NCBI GenBank assembly: GCA_033398695.1
Contig: CM065816.1
Location: 128,561,358 to 128,625,357, forward strand
DNA length: 64,000 nucleotides
Source: Orobanche coerulescens
Taxonomy: Eukaryota > Streptophyta > Magnoliopsida > Lamiales > Orobanchaceae
Reading direction: 5' to 3'
The notes below the pieces were generated by a model. That model worked only from the letters and a program-made list of their open reading frames with translations. It had not been told where the DNA came from and did not search any database. The position numbers and the translations under genes are program-made. Shown here piece after piece: positions 43,246-56,260 of this stretch (position 1 is its first letter; each line of letters starts with the position of its first letter).

Positions 43246-44581
43246 TGTTAGGCGTATTTTTATACGCTTATTTATCATTATTTTATATTCTTTTTATGAT
43301 GAAATCTGCATAAATGAGCCTTTAATGCCCTATTATTTTATGTTTTGCAGGAAAATTGAGTCCGGAAGCTAAAACGAGGCAAAACGGGCGAAAACGGAGA
43401 ATTTTGGCCGTGGGCCGCGACACAGGGCAAGTGAGCCGCGGCACACGCAGAGGGCCAGTGGGCACCAGAGTAGACTGTACTCTGAGCCGCGGCACAGCTT
43501 TGGTGAGCCGCGGCCCAGAAGAAAATCACAGCGCCCAGGTTTTAACCTGGACTCCATGTGCCGCGGCACAGTTTAAGTGAGCCGCGGCACACAAGGTGGT
43601 TTTGGTGTGCTCCGCGCGGGTTTGGGCCGTTTTGAATCCAGTTCTCGACCTACTCACACGGACGCGATTTGGAGACTGTTGAGAGCTATAAATAAGGGTT
43701 TAAGACCCTAATTAAATATCTTTGGAATCTTGGAAGCTTGGGGAAAAGGAGGATCACAGAAGACTAGCGCAGACGAGAAAAACAGAAGACATCAAGGGTA
43801 GAGGGCGGAAGCCAGAAGAACGGAGGAATCCGAGCTCTTCATCTGCGTTTGATTTTCATGCTTTTATTTATTAATTCTATATTTTCAATATTTAGCATGT
43901 CAGGCTAAAACCCTTGATCTAGGATTTTTGATGAAACCTACGTTTTGACGGATTTGCTTGAGATTATCTATTTAATTCCCTTTTTGTTGAGTTTTCCCAA
44001 TCGTGTTTAATGCTTTCAATTATCTGGCCAATAGTTATATTGTTCTAATCATTCAATTCGAATCGGGAGAGGAGAGTTGGTGAGGAACTATTGGTGAGGA
44101 CCGTTTTATTCTGTGAGATAGGAATATACTCATAGGAACTACGTGGCCTTTTGGAGATTTTATGCTTTTTGCCTAAAGACGAAATAATTCACCTAGGGAT
44201 AGAGTGCGTTATTCGCCTTTAGAAAAATCTATTGACCTCAGGAGAGGCGGTAGAGTATATTAGCAATCTTCGCCTTCAATAAATTGGGGAAATCATTAAC
44301 TACAGATAATCGAGAGTAAATTCGGATAAACCGAGGTAGATTCAGAATCCTAGACTTATTTATCATTTGATTCTCTTTCTTCAAGCAATCGTTTTTATTG
44401 TTAGTTCATTTATTGATTTTATTTAGTTATTAATTGCAACCAAAATTTCGATCGTTCAAATAAAATTGGAATACATAAAATCGGTACTTAGTAAATTCAG
44501 TCCTCGTGGGAACGATACTCACTCATCACTTTATTACTTGTAAACGATAACGTGCACTTGCGTTAAAGAAAAATCGCAACA
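43246..44581 (+). repeat. Element D 3' LTR (1,336 bp)
   Basis: Mate of 25088-26420. The palindrome array is at 43406-43590 and the TATA box CTATAAATAAGG at 43686-43697. Confidence 0.95.
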
Positions 44582-44586
44582 AGTAG

Positions 44587-45076
44587 CGCACGCTAGCTTT
44601 GAGCCATATCGCGCGCTAAGGGACCAGTCAGGTCAGAACCAGTAACTCATACTGCTTTCTAGACTGGCAGTTAACGCGTGCTAGGAGTTCGTTAACTCAA
44701 GCTATTAGTGGTCAGTAGCACGCGCTAACATCCGTCCGTAGCGCACGCTAACGGGCTGGTTGGCAGAGGCAGTGATGTTGTCAGGTTTTCTGGACTATCA
44801 AGTAACGTACGCTAGTCTTCGGATAGCGCACGCTATAAGAGATACGTAGCGCACGCTAAGCCATAGCAGTAGCACATGCTAAGACTCGAGTAGGGCAGAG
44901 GACAGTAGGTTCTGGACTCCAGTTTCTGGACACCATTTTTGGCTAGCGCACGCTAAGATTAGGCGATTAGCGCACACTAACGGGGCCGGCAGAAGCCACT
45001 GGACTACCTGGTGACCTCGCTAGCGCACGCTAATAATCGAGGCGTAGCGTGCGCTAGACTGGGTGAGTATATATTG
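44587..45076 (+). promoter_or_regulatory. Element B LTR promoter: TAGCGCACGCTA array and TATA box
   Basis: About 14 copies or variants here (16 with the two before D): TAGCGCACGCTA, TAGCGTGCGCTA, TAACGTACGCTA, TAGCACGCGCTA. The last one, TAGCGTGCGCTA, ends about 10 bp before GTATATATTGG (45067-45077). Spacers differ from each other. Confidence 0.85.
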
Positions 45077-46374
45077 GACAGTTGACTTCCATTTCGTCAT
45101 TTTCCATTCTCTTCACTCATTTTCGACGGGAGAAGCTCGGGAGAGGCGATATTGGGCGATTGGAAGCGATCCATCTTCAAACATCAACATCTTTGGTTGG
45201 AGAACAAAGATTACACAACATCTAATCCATTCTATCGTCCAAATCAAGGTAAAAATCTTTAGAACCCTATTTTTTAGGAATTTTGGGGGTTTTCCTAGAT
45301 TCGTCCGATTTATCCATTTTGAAGCTTAAGAACCTTGAGATTATGATGTATCTATCCCTTATACATGCTTTTCCTATGATTTTGCCGATTGGTTTGTGCC
45401 GTGTTCGGACTTGTGAGGGTTTGGGTGATTTTCCAACCTCTAGTTGTTTATCCTTGTATTTTCGTGAATCGTAAATGGATTTCGGGAGTTTCTTCGTGAA
45501 TCATGAGTATGGATTATGGATTATCATATCCCTTACGAATCGTTTAGGTGCCGGAAGCGCGTTCTTGGACCTACCGAACTCATACTCTTTTCCGTTCAAT
45601 TTCTCGATGTCTCAAAGGCAAGTATATATTTATGATTGTACGTTCTCGACTTTGAAAGTAAGATATATGAATGGCATGATTATTTATATCCACTCTGGGG
45701 AGGTCCGACAGGTTCCCTGAGGGTTTCGTAGCCTTTGGTGTGATACCACGGATAATTTGGGTTAACCACTCTAGGGCGGGCCGACGGGTCCCCTGAGGGT
45801 GGCATAGCCTCTGGTGCGGTTCCACAGTTGATCATGTATGTATTGGTGTGATGCTATGAAATTTAGTTATTCCCGAATACTGGTCTTGAATTGATGAATT
45901 GACGGTTACCTTTACTTTATTGTCGAGGAGTATTGTGTTTCATACTTGATATACTTGCACTAGCTATTCGACGGCTAACCCCTTTATGGGGGAAATACTT
46001 TTTATGTATTTAAGGTTCTAAGAGAGCGGATAGGCAGGTATCGGGTCGGCATGAAGATGATGGGCAAGCATGATACTGTGTCTTATCTCCGGTTATGTTT
46101 TGTGTTCCTCCATTCAGTGTTGTTGTACTGGAATGGTTATTGAATACTCGAGTATTGTTTGTTTTCAGTCTTCCTTGATGTTCCGGCCTGTGTTGCCGAG
46201 GTTTTGATTTTGTACTGTAATGTATTTGGATACATTGGACATGGTTTGAATTCATTTCATTGTATTTGGACCTTTTCGGTCATGTTTTATAGTTCCGCGT
46301 ATGATTAGCCTTGTGGGTCCCACGATGGGGTTCACGGCGTTGTAATATACCCCAAATAACTTAGGGGTGTTACA
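44587..46374 (+). repeat. Element B 5' LTR, right part
   Basis: Continues the LTR after D. It holds the bulk of the TAGCGCACGCTA array, TATA box, R and U5, ending CTTAGGGGTGTTACA. Matches 51479-52212 plus 62210-63279. Confidence 0.92.
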
Positions 46375-46580
46375 GAATATGGTATCGGAGCTTAGGTCTA
46401 TGGATACCTAGGCTGTCGGTCTTTTGGGTCGATTGAGTCGTCATTTGTCCACAGTATCACTACTCTGCCATCATCACAGTGCGACCGGTACTTGTAAGAC
46501 CTCTTACTCTTCGGTTGAGAATTGGTAACTTCGATGACGTGCGATCGAATTGTACTTACGTGCCTTGTGTGTTCTTCAGT
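46375..46580 (+). other. Element B primer-binding site and leader
   Basis: ATGGTATCGGAGCT at about 46379-46392 corresponds to the initiator-Met site TGGTATCAGAGC with one mismatch. A short leader runs to the gag ATG. Confidence 0.75.
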
Positions 46581-49500
46581 ATGTCAGCTGGTAGGGGCCG
46601 TGGCCGTGGTCGTGGACGTGGACGTGGACGAGGACGTGGCGCGGCCGTTTCCCTCAATTCTGTTGCGGGGTCAACCAACCCCAGTTTATCGAACTCGGTG
46701 CATCCGGACACCGAAAGTCAGCACGACCAGTCGACTGGCCAGGGGAACAGCACGGACGTTGGAGTTGCGAATGTACTTCAACAATTGGCTAACCAGATGA
46801 CCATTTTAGCCCAAACTGTTCAACTGAATAATCTAAACCCGAAGGCGGATGCCTTGCTTCAGAATGTAATCCGTATGCACCCTCCACAGTTTGGCGGTGC
46901 CACAGACCCGTTAGGTTGGGAAGATTGACTAGCGGAGTTGGAGAAAATTTTTGAAGTGGTTGATTGCCCCGAAGTGAGGAAAGTACCGATTGCTCAATAT
47001 TTCCTCACCAAGGAGGCCGCTACATGGTGGGAAGTCATCAAGGCACAGGATCGTGTTGCCACGTGGGATGAATTTAAAGAGATTTTGGAGGCCGAGTTTT
47101 GTCCTTGGCCGGTGCGAGAGGGCCGAATTTGAGCCTTTTTCGAGGCTAAACCGCAGAATATTCCCGTTTCGCAAGCAATTGTAGAGTACAACCAACAATT
47201 GATCCACGTGAAGGATCAAGTGCGAAACAAGCGTGATAAGATCCGTTATTTTGATATGCGGATGAATATGGACTTACGGCGGTACATGGCCGTATTTGCT
47301 TGCACCACACTGAAGGAATATCAGGACAGAGCTTTAGCCCATGATATGTTAAGCCCTGACAACTATACCACTGAAGAATTGAAGAAGCAGAAGATCGCGG
47401 GAAATTTTTCTGGCTCTAATAGTGGCAACTTCCAGAGGTCACAGACGACTAACCGTTCTGTCGGACAGTTGTCATGTTCAGCTAAAGGAAAGAGGGGTTT
47501 CCGTTCTGCTCCAGGCACCACAAATCACACGGTGACTTGCTATAATTGTGGTCGTCCAAGCCACGTTAATTTAGAATGTAATTTTCCGCCGTTGAAGTGT
47601 CACACTTGCGGATAGATGGGACATAGAGCGGCTTATTGTTCCGAACCAAATCAGACTTTGGACACTCGGGCTTCTGCCCCAGCACCACTTGACCAAGGCA
47701 TTAATCAGCGACAATCTTTTGGTCAATCTCAGCAGAATTACGGCAGGGGCCGGGGACGGGGTCAGAACGCTGGAGGGGGAAACTCTAGCGTCGGTTCGGT
47801 AAAACCACGAGTCTATGAGATGCGTCGAACAGACGAACCCGATGCGGCGGTGGATTCAGGTACCATTCATATTTTATCTCATCCAGTCCGTGTGGTTTTT
47901 GATACGGGTGCTACATATTCTTTTATTTCCTTGGAGTGTGTATGCCGTTTGAATATAACTTGTATGACTGCTTGCGATCCCTTTATTGTGAAAATACCTA
48001 GCGGGGATAGAATTGTGGGAAACCGAGAGATTAAAGATTTTCCAGTGATTATATCCGGTATGGAATGGTTATCGAATCTGATTGTAGTTGACATGGTAGG
48101 CGAGGACGTGATCCTCGCCGAGGATTGGCTTGATAGTCACCAAGCGATTATGAATTACCGTACTAAGGTTATCACCATGATGACTAAAGACGGATCCGAG
48201 TACTCATTTTTGGGACGTAAGTCGGGCCAATCCAAGTTACTTATCAGAGCCATGAAGGCCGTAAAACTTTTGAATAAAGGTTGTACGGGCTATTTGTGTT
48301 ATGCCTTGAAAACGGAAGGGAACGAAGTCGATTTCTCTTCGATTCCGGTTGTTAATGAGTATCCCGATGTTTTTCAAGGCGATCTCCCGGGATTACCACC
48401 AGATCGGAAGATAGAATTTTCTGTGGACTTAGAGCCAGATGCGGCTCCGATTTCTAAGACACCTTGTCGAATGGCACCTTCCGAGATGCAAGAATTAAAG
48501 AATCAGTTGGGAGAACTTCTGGAAAGAGGGTACATCAGACCGAGCGCTTCGCCTTGGGGCGCGCCTGTTCTTTTTGTGAGGAAGAAGGATGGTTCACTAC
48601 GTTTGTGCATCGACTACCGTGTGCTGAACAAAGTAACCATCAAGAACAAGTACCCTTTGCCTCGTATAGACGATTTATTTGATCAGTTGCAGGGGGCTGC
48701 AGTTTTCTCGAAAATTGATTTAAGATCAGGGTATTATCAACTCAGGGTGAGAGAGTCCGGCGGAATTTCGGACGAGATATGGACATTATGAATTTGTAGT
48801 TATGCTTTTGGGTTGACTAATGCACCGGCAGTATTCATGCAGTTAATGAATAAGATTTTCATCGAGTATCTCGATAGGTGTGTGGTCGTCTTTATTGACG
48901 ACATTCTGATCTATTCTCGAGATAAAGAATAACATGCCCGACACTTGCATTTGGTACTAGATATTTTGAGAACCGAGCATCTCTATGCAAAGTACTCAAA
49001 ATGTGAGTTCTGGTTGTAGGAAGTTATATTTCTCGGCCATGTGATATCGGCCGAAGGGGTTCGTGTAGACCCGCAGAAGATTGAGGCAGTGCTAGATTGG
49101 GCACCGCCTAAAAATGTTAAGGAAGTTCGTAGGTTTTTGGGCCTTGCTGGGTATTACCGTCGGTTTGTCGAGGGGTTCTCGAAACTCGCTCGGCCGCTTA
49201 CGAAATTACTCTAGAAAACGGAAAAGTTTGTTTGGACGACGGAGAGACAACAGAGATTCGATGACCTGAAGAGACGTTTGACTTCAACGCCGATTTTAGC
49301 TTTACCACATGGTAATGAGGGCTTTGCAGTTTATAGTGACGCTTAGGGTCAAGGTCTTGGCTGTGTGCTTATGCAGCATGATAAGACGATAGCTTTTGCG
49401 TCATGACAATTAAAGCCGTATGAGATGAATTATTCTATTCACGATTTGGAGTTGGCCGCAATTGTCTTCGCACTCAAGATTTGGCGGCATTACTTGTATG

Positions 49501-51236
49501 GTTCTCCGTGTCGGATTTATACCAATCAAAAGAGCCTGAAGTATATTTCCAGTCAGAAAGAGCTGAATATGAGACAGAGACGTTGGTTAGAGTTGATAAA
49601 GGATTACGATTTGGAAATTCTTTACCACCCCGGAAAAGCCAATGTCGTCGCGGATGCTTTGAGCCGCAAATCGGCATCTCTTCAAATGCTCTAGGTTCTT
49701 ACATCTCAGACGAAGATTCATCAGGATTTAATCGAGCAAGGGATAGAAGTATGGCTTCAACGAGTACAAGGACAATTGTGTACTCTCGAAATTACTTCGT
49801 CCTTGATGGACGACATCAAAGGGAAACAGTGGAGTGACCCGATGATCTCTCAACTGAAGGAAGATGTAATTAAAGGAAAAGCTCCTGGCTTTATGGTTCA
49901 CGAGGATAGTATTCTGAGATTTTAGGGCAGGCTTTGTGTTCCGAATGATTTATAGTTGAGGCAGAGAATTCTCCTAGAAGCCCATGCTACGCCTTACTCA
50001 ATCCACCCCGGAACGAGTAAGATGTATAAGGACTTGAAACGAAATTTTTGGTGGAACAACATGAAGAAGGATGTCGCGGAATTTGTGCTACGGTGATTGA
50101 CGTGTCAACAAGTCAAGATCGAACATCAACGACCAACGGGGTTGTTGAAGCCGCTTCCCATTTCCGAGTGGAAGTGGGAAGACATCTATATGGATTTCAT
50201 CACTGGCATGCCGAGAACTAGGGCTGGGATGAATATGATTTGGGTAATCGTCGATCGGTTGACCAAGTCTGCACACTTCTTGGGTATTAAGGATACTTGG
50301 GGACCAGATAGATTGGCTCGAACTTTTATAGCTGAGATCGTAAGATTGCACGGTGCCCCCAAGACCATTGTTTCTGATAGAGACAGTCGTTTCGTATCAC
50401 ATTTTTGGCAGTCCGTTCATCAGGCTTTGTGTACTGAGTTGAGATTGAGCACGTCCTTTCATCCTCAGTCAGACGGTCAGACAGAGAGGACGATTCAGAC
50501 ATTGGAGGATATGTTGCGAGCTTGTGCCTTAGACTGGAGTAATGATTGGGAGCTTCACTTACCGTTGATTGAGTTTGCCTACAATAATAGTTGGCATGTG
50601 TCGATCAAAATGGCACCATTCGAGGCACTTTATGGTAGGCGATGTAGGTCGCCATTATGTTGGGACGAGGCTTCGGAGCTAATTGGAACGGAACCGGATA
50701 TGTTGATGGAGACTAAGGAAAAGATTTCTATTATCCGGTATCGATTGCTGACTGCCCAGAGCCGTCAGAAATCTTATGCTGATACTCGTCGTCGACCCTT
50801 GGAGTTCTAAGTGGGGGATCATGTCTTACTCAAGGTGTCGCTGACCAGAGGGGTTTTCCGCTTCGGGAAAAAGGGGAAACTTAGTCCGAGGTATATCAGA
50901 CCTTTCGAGATCTTGGACAGGGTTGGAGATTTAGCCTATCGCTTGGCGTTGCCTCCAGCTTTAAGTCACGTCCATAGTGTTTTTCATGTGTCTCAGTTGA
51001 GAAAGTACGTGCCGGATCCGAGCCACGTTATCGACTATAGTGAGATTGACGTAGCCGAGGATATAACCATTCCGGAGAGACCCGTGAAGATCCTTGAGCG
51101 TCGCGAGAAACAACTTCGACATAAGACCATTCCACTGGTTAAAGTGCAATGGTCGAGACATGGAGTCGAGGAGGCGACTTGGGAAACGGAGGAGAAGATG
51201 CGGTCGGAGTACCCCGAACTTTTTATTTCTTAAGTT
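46581..51236 (+). pseudogene. gag-pol: Element B gag-pol polyprotein with chromodomain
   Basis: A single frame of about 1,550 codons starts MSAGRGRGRGRG (46581). Gag: ATWWEVIKAQDRVATWDEFK (about 47020-47080), knuckles CYNCGRPSHVNLEC (47540) and CHTCG-(stop)-MGHRAAYC (47600-47640). Protease [11 protein letters not shown] (47898). [18 protein letters not shown] (48572) and [10 protein letters not shown] (48890). RNase H: VYSDA (49330) and [18 protein letters not shown] (49620-49673). Integrase zinc region near 49980-50110, core VIVDRLTKSAHFLGIKDTWG (50250), SDRDSRFVSHFW (50372), QSDGQTERTIQTLE (50467). Chromodomain VQWSRHGVEEATWETEEKM near 51145-51200. More than ten stops break it (for example 46926, 47613, 48930, 49017, 50808), plus a short frame-shifted patch at about 48758-48815. 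Confidence 0.93.
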
Positions 51237-51256
51237 TCGGGACGAAACTTCTTTTT

Positions 51257-51268
51257 AGATGGGGAGAA
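51257..51268 (+). other. Element B polypurine tract
   Basis: AGATGGGGAGAA lies directly before the 3' LTR start TGTAATACCCG. Confidence 0.8.
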
Positions 51269-52212
51269 TGTAATACCCGTACTTTTATTAATTGTTTGAC
51301 CTTGCCGCTTTTCTTATTTCGTCGCTCTATAAACTCTTGGTGATGTTGTCGATATTTATAGAGTTTCGTATCTTGTTGGATCACAATCGTGTTTTTTAGA
51401 CCTTGCGGAAGTGTTCTGGGTCAGAGAAATAGCGCACGCTAGGCCTAGGCTAACACACGCTAATTCTGCTTGAGTAGCGCACGCTAGCTTTGAGCCGTAG
51501 CGCGCGCTAAGGGACCAGACAGGTTAGAACCAGTAACTCATACTGCTTTCTGGACTGGCAGTTAACGCGCGCTAGGAGTTCATTAACGCACGCTATTAGT
51601 GGTCAGTAGCGCGCGCTAACATCCGTCTGTAGCGCACGCTAACGGGCTGGTTGGCATAGGCAGTGAGGTTGTCAGGTTTTCTGGACTATCAAGTAACGTA
51701 CGCTAGTCTTCGGATAGCGCACGCTATAAGAGCTGCATAGCGCACGCTAAGCCATAGCGGTAGCGCACGCTAAGACTCGAGCAGGGCAGAGGACAGTAGG
51801 TTCTGGACTCCAGTTTCTGGACACCATTTTTGGCTAGCGCACGCTAAGATTAGGCGATTAGCGCACACTAACGGGGCCGGAAGAAGCCACTGGACTACCC
51901 GGTGATCTCGCTAGCGCACACTAATAATCGAGGCGTAGCGTGCGCTAGACTGGGTGAGTATATATTGGACAGTTGACTTCCATTTCGTCATTTTTTATTC
52001 TCTTCACTCATTTTCGACGGGAGAAGCTCGGGAGAGGCGATTTTGGGCGATTGGAAGTGATCCATCTTCAAACATCAGCATCTTTGGTTGGAGAACAAGG
52101 ATTACACAACATCTAATCCATTCTATCGTCCAAAACAAGGTAAAAATCCTTAGAACCCTATTTTTTGGGAATTTTGGGGGTTTTTCTAGATTCGTCTGAT
52201 TTATCCGTTTTG
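51269..52212 (+). repeat. Element B 3' LTR, left part
   Basis: Carries the complete U3 array without D (about 16 TAGCGCACGCTA motifs, 51429-51950) and the TATA box GTATATATTGG at 51958-51968. It is cut by C at TTTTG (52208-52212). Confidence 0.93.
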
Positions 52213-54614
52213 TGTAATACCCGGTTGTAACTCAGTAATTATCATTCAGTAATTATCACTCAGTAATTATCATTCAGTAATTGATGCTCAGTAATCTCAT
52301 TCATCATTGATCATTTGTCACTCATATTCAGTCATGGTATTTATCATTCAGAGTAATTGTATCGTGTATCAATCGTCATTCATCACTAATCTGATTGGAG
52401 TTTCGTGCCATGTTTATCATCATTGTCATTTTCGTTGCGAGCTGAGCGTGAGGAGTAGCGCACGCTACATACTCCTTTTAGCGTACGCTAATTGGGTATA
52501 GGTAGCGCACGCTACCGCTCAGCTTTAGCGCACGCTAAGGCTACCTTGGCTGCGATCCGGAAGACCGCAGTGAGAATATTTGTAGCGCACGCCGCGAGTG
52601 GTAAGTAGCGCGCGCTAACGGGTTGTAGTAGCGCACGCTATATGTGTGGAGTAAGCGCGCTAGGGACGGATCGGGTTGAGTCCGGTGGCTCCGGATCGCA
52701 CGGATTAATTCATAGCGCACGCTATGAGTTATGTTTAAGCGTCGCAATCAATATTATAGCGCACGCTAATCGGTTGTTGTAGCGCACGCTATCGAGTTAG
52801 ATCGAGGCGAGACGGTTTTGGACTCCGATCGGGCGTCGAATATTTCGCTAGCGCACGCTAACAATGGATATTAGCGCACGCTAGTAGTATGGCCGTAGCG
52901 CACGCTACAAATAGGTACGTAGCGCGCGCTACCGTGTTCGGACAGGGTCTTGGACTACCCAAATTACACGTTAGCGCAAGCTATGCACAAGGAGCTAGCG
53001 CACGCTAACCTGACCGAGTATAAATTGGACAGTTTAGTCGAGTTCGTCATTTTCATCTCATCTCATTCCTTCGGTAGTTTTGGGCGATTTCGAGCGATTC
53101 GGAGAGGATTCTTCGAGGTGTAATCATCAATCATCATCTTCAAGCTCATATTTCGGATTGATCATCATTTCATCATCTTCATCACATCGAATCAAAGGTA
53201 TTAATCTCTTAGATCTAGAATTTGATTTTTGGGTTTTCCTTCCGATTTCTTCGTGTAAGCTTGGATTATCATTGGAATATGTTAGTTATGGATTATCTAA
53301 CTTGTATAAACATATTCCTACGGATTTAATGGTTATTTCGGAATTATTTCAAGAACCCTTGGGGTTGACTTGATTAATTGGAGATTTTCCATTTGATGTT
53401 GTTGTAATCATGAGTTATGGATTCCTAATGGATTATTGATATCCTTGGAAGTGTTTTGATGATTTGAAATACTCATCTTGGAGTTGGTTTCGATTCATAC
53501 GAGTTCGGATATTGTTGTATCGACGTTTGGGTCGGTTATGATCGTATTTGATTCATGTATTGATCGGTTGTTGGTAACTATCATTGTTCAAGGTTGTTCG
53601 AGCGACCGACATTTCATTTAGGACGTTGTTCGTGGACGGACCTTCATCATCGGTATTGAGTAAGTTAATTCTTACTCGGTTAAAAGGATATTCATTCCTT
53701 TTGTCGTTGTTCATTCATAATCATAACTTATTCATCATTGTATTAATCGTATCAAAACTCGTCATTGTAAATTAATCACCTCACCATAAGGAACAGCGGT
53801 TCGATCATTTCATTGAGCTATCATTCATTTCACCATCATTCAATCTTGGTGAGTCATTATTCATTTTCATTGTCACTTTTGTCATATTGTGGCATTCCGG
53901 GTCATACTGGCGTGCCGATTGGTATGTGTAGGATTTTCATGTCGGGCACATTATAGTCGTGTGTTGGTTGGTGGCCTCACATTGGACTGTGCACACGAGT
54001 CGATTGCTCGTGAGACTGATTAGGTACAAGACCACGCGTGTTTGATCGTTGGTGGCTTGTGCACGGACACATTTCCATCCCGGACGTAGTGTGGCGCCAT
54101 TCCTTTGAGCCGTACTGATTAGTCGATTCATATAGCATGTTTTATTGCGTATGTTTTGACAGAATAATTCATAATTTCAGATAGATCATGATTGTGTATT
54201 TTCAACCCTTGAGGATTGTTGTTACGTATGGCGGCCCGTTGGGGATATTGTTTTTCGTGTCATGGCAAGGCTAAAGCACGGGAGAGCACGGTGGCGAGGA
54301 GTCCAGTGATACTAGTAGGGGCCCCATGCATTGATCATTTATTCAGTCAATTGTGTTTCCTTTATTTATTCCGCTGCAGACATTCCGTTTGAATGCTCAT
54401 TTCATTCAGTGTTGTGTATTTTATCGTCACATAAAATACACATGTATTCTATTTTATCCTGGGTGTGTTGTATAAAACTCCTCGTCGGAGTAATTGATGT
54501 GTAATGTGGTTCGGTACTACATTTACCTGTGTAATTCATTCATTTTCATTCGCCTGGTGGGTCCCAGTCGGGGGTCCACGGCACTGTAATATCCGCCTAG
54601 TTTGGGGTGTTACA
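52213..54614 (+). repeat. Element C 5' LTR (2,402 bp)
   Basis: Starts TGTAATACCCGGTTG and ends TTTGGGGTGTTACA. The first 120 bp contain repeats of CAGTAATTATCA(T/C)T. ORFs inside (for example 53080-53373 and 53584-53775) recur in the other LTR and are not genes. Confidence 0.94.
52455..53026 (+). promoter_or_regulatory. Element C LTR promoter: TAGCGCACGCTA array and TATA box
   Basis: About 17 copies or variants (TAGCGCACGCTA, TAGCGCGCGCTA, TAGCGTACGCTA). The last ends about 10 bp before GTATAAATTGG (53018-53028). The 3' LTR copy is at 60031-60606. Spacers are unlike those of B. Confidence 0.85.
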
Positions 54615-55107
54615 GAGTTGGTATCGGAGAGTGGTTTTGAATACTACCCTCCAAGTCATGTCTCATTTGAAATCATCGTCATCGGACTAGTATCATTGGA
54701 CTTTCGCGTCACGTGTGACCTGTGCAAATGCCGAGCCAATCAGACCAGGAACTGTAAGATTTCTGATGCCATGGTATAATTTCTGGCAATAATCATTCAT
54801 TCATAATTCATCAGTTAACAATCCTCATTCATCAATTTCAATTGTGATCAAGTCGATAATGTTAACTCATTAATCACTCAATTCATTTCATTACTCAGTT
54901 GTTGATCTTGAAGATCATATCATCAATCTTGTTAAATTGTTCAAGATAATCATTTCAAGAACTTCATCGTATAATCATGTCACGTCAATCAATCATTCAT
55001 GTAATCGCGGTATTTGAGCGCGTATGCTCATTTTCATCATTTCATAATACAATCATAATGTGATACTCATGCGAGATGTATAACCATCATATGACTTTCC
55101 ACTTCGC
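54615..55107 (+). other. Element C primer-binding site and leader
   Basis: GAGTTGGTATCGGAGAGTGG follows the LTR. TGGTATCGGAGA matches the initiator-Met site with two mismatches. The leader is AT-rich with many TCATT words, like that of A. Confidence 0.75.
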
Positions 55108-56260
55108 ATGGAAAGGGCGGGCAGAGGACGTGGAGGACGAGGCCGTGGAGCGGGCCGAATCCCGAGAACTCGTGCGAATACACGTGCAAATGCCAGAATA
55201 ATGCTAACTCATCGGCGGTGATGCCGCCACTCACTCACCGACGCGATCATTCACTATCGGGAGTCGTGCAGGACACGGCTCGGTCAGGGTGTCCGGGTTG
55301 ACCCACTCGCATTTATGCGGGCATGATGGCCCAAATGACCCAAATGGCTCGATTGATGGAGACGATGCATAACTCCGTCAATCAAAATCAGCAGCTCCTC
55401 CGCCGCCGCCTCGCAGGCAAGAGAGGTGTAAGCAATATCATCGTGATATCTCTCGCGACCACCTACTTTTGAGGGCTCATCGAGCCGGCGGATATTGTTC
55501 ATTGGCTTGAGCATTTTGAGAAGTTATTTGCTATGGTGGATTGCCCGAAGGGCATAAAGTTTCAATTGCGGCTTACTATCTCGGTAAGAGCGCTCATTCA
55601 TGGTGGTTATCGTTGAAGCCCACAGACGGAACATGTACTTGGGATCAGTTCAAGACTCTCATGATGGAGAGGTACTATCCGGCCCCACTCAGGGAGGCCA
55701 AGTTGTCGGAATTACTCACTCCCGACCTTTCGGCGGATGATGACGTTCTCGCCATCGCCGAAAAATTTCAGGAACTTCTTCCGTTCGCCTCATCTATCAT
55801 TCACTCAGAAGCGGACAAGATCAAGTATTTCAGCAAGAGGCTGAAACCCCGTATGAGACTTCAGTTGCTTAATCATAACTGTACCACTCTGGCCGAGTTC
55901 ATTGAGAAAGCTCTCACCTACGAGCTTACGGCTAAGGAAATTGCTAAGCAGCAACCTTCGTCTGCTAGCAAGAAGTCCAAGAACCGTAATCAGTCTGACG
56001 GGAGTCAGGCCACTTTCAAGAAACCACGTGCGGGCTCTACTTTTTCTGAGCGACCTCCCCCGGCGTCTAAACCCGCGGAATCTCAGTCGCGAGCGGCCAG
56101 TTCGGCCATCACTTGTTTCAACTGTGAGGAACAGGGTCATTTCAGCACCAAATGTCCGAAGCGATGCATCACGTGCCACAATCTGGGATTGCCGGGCATA
56201 GGGCCCGTTTTGCCGTAGGGACTTTAAACCCACTCGGCGTCATCTCAAGCCCAGGTCATT
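55108..56260 (+). pseudogene. gag: Element C gag
   Basis: ATG 55108 starts MERAGRGRGGRGRGAGR. The frame then shifts several times up to about 55540. The main gag domain is readable as VSIAAYYLGKSAHSWWLSLK, TWDQFKTLMMERYYPAPLRE and FQELLPFASSIIHSEADKIK (55560-55840), then TLAEFIEKALTYEL. Zinc knuckle 1 CFNCEEQGHFSTKC (56115-56156) is intact. The second is lost through a shift (CHNLGLPG where CHNCG..GH is expected). Gag would assemble particles and bind RNA. It is the fuller counterpart of the deleted gag in A. Confidence 0.82.

Larger units (their letters stand above)
25088..44581 (+). mobile_element. Element D: Athila-like gypsy element lacking pol, with G nested
   Basis: LTRs 25088-26420 and 43246-44581, starting TGTTAGGCGTATTT and ending AAATCGCAACA. 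TSD ACTAG (25083-25087) and AGTAG (44582-44586), 4 of 5. Internal order: Asp-tRNA primer site, gag-protease (26561-28819), hairpin, promoter-like array, ORF2 (30284-31624), polypurine tract. No RT, RNase H or integrase domain is found between gag-PR and ORF2, so it was non-autonomous. Element G lies at 32196-42532. Confidence 0.92.

Noticed and set aside
44587..45060. CRISPR-like array of short repeats and unique spacers in LTRs
   Set aside because: The repeats are 12-bp near-palindromes with irregular 10-40 bp gaps inside retrotransposon LTRs of a plant genome. There are no cas genes, and repeat and spacer sizes do not fit CRISPR.
24877..46374. Two separate solo LTRs instead of one split B LTR
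   Set aside because: The bases on either side of D join to give the intact 3' LTR sequence, and D has its own LTRs and TSD.
46581..46660. RGG-box RNA-binding protein gene
   Set aside because: The Gly-Arg run is the N-terminus of B gag, with knuckles, protease and RT following in the same frame.
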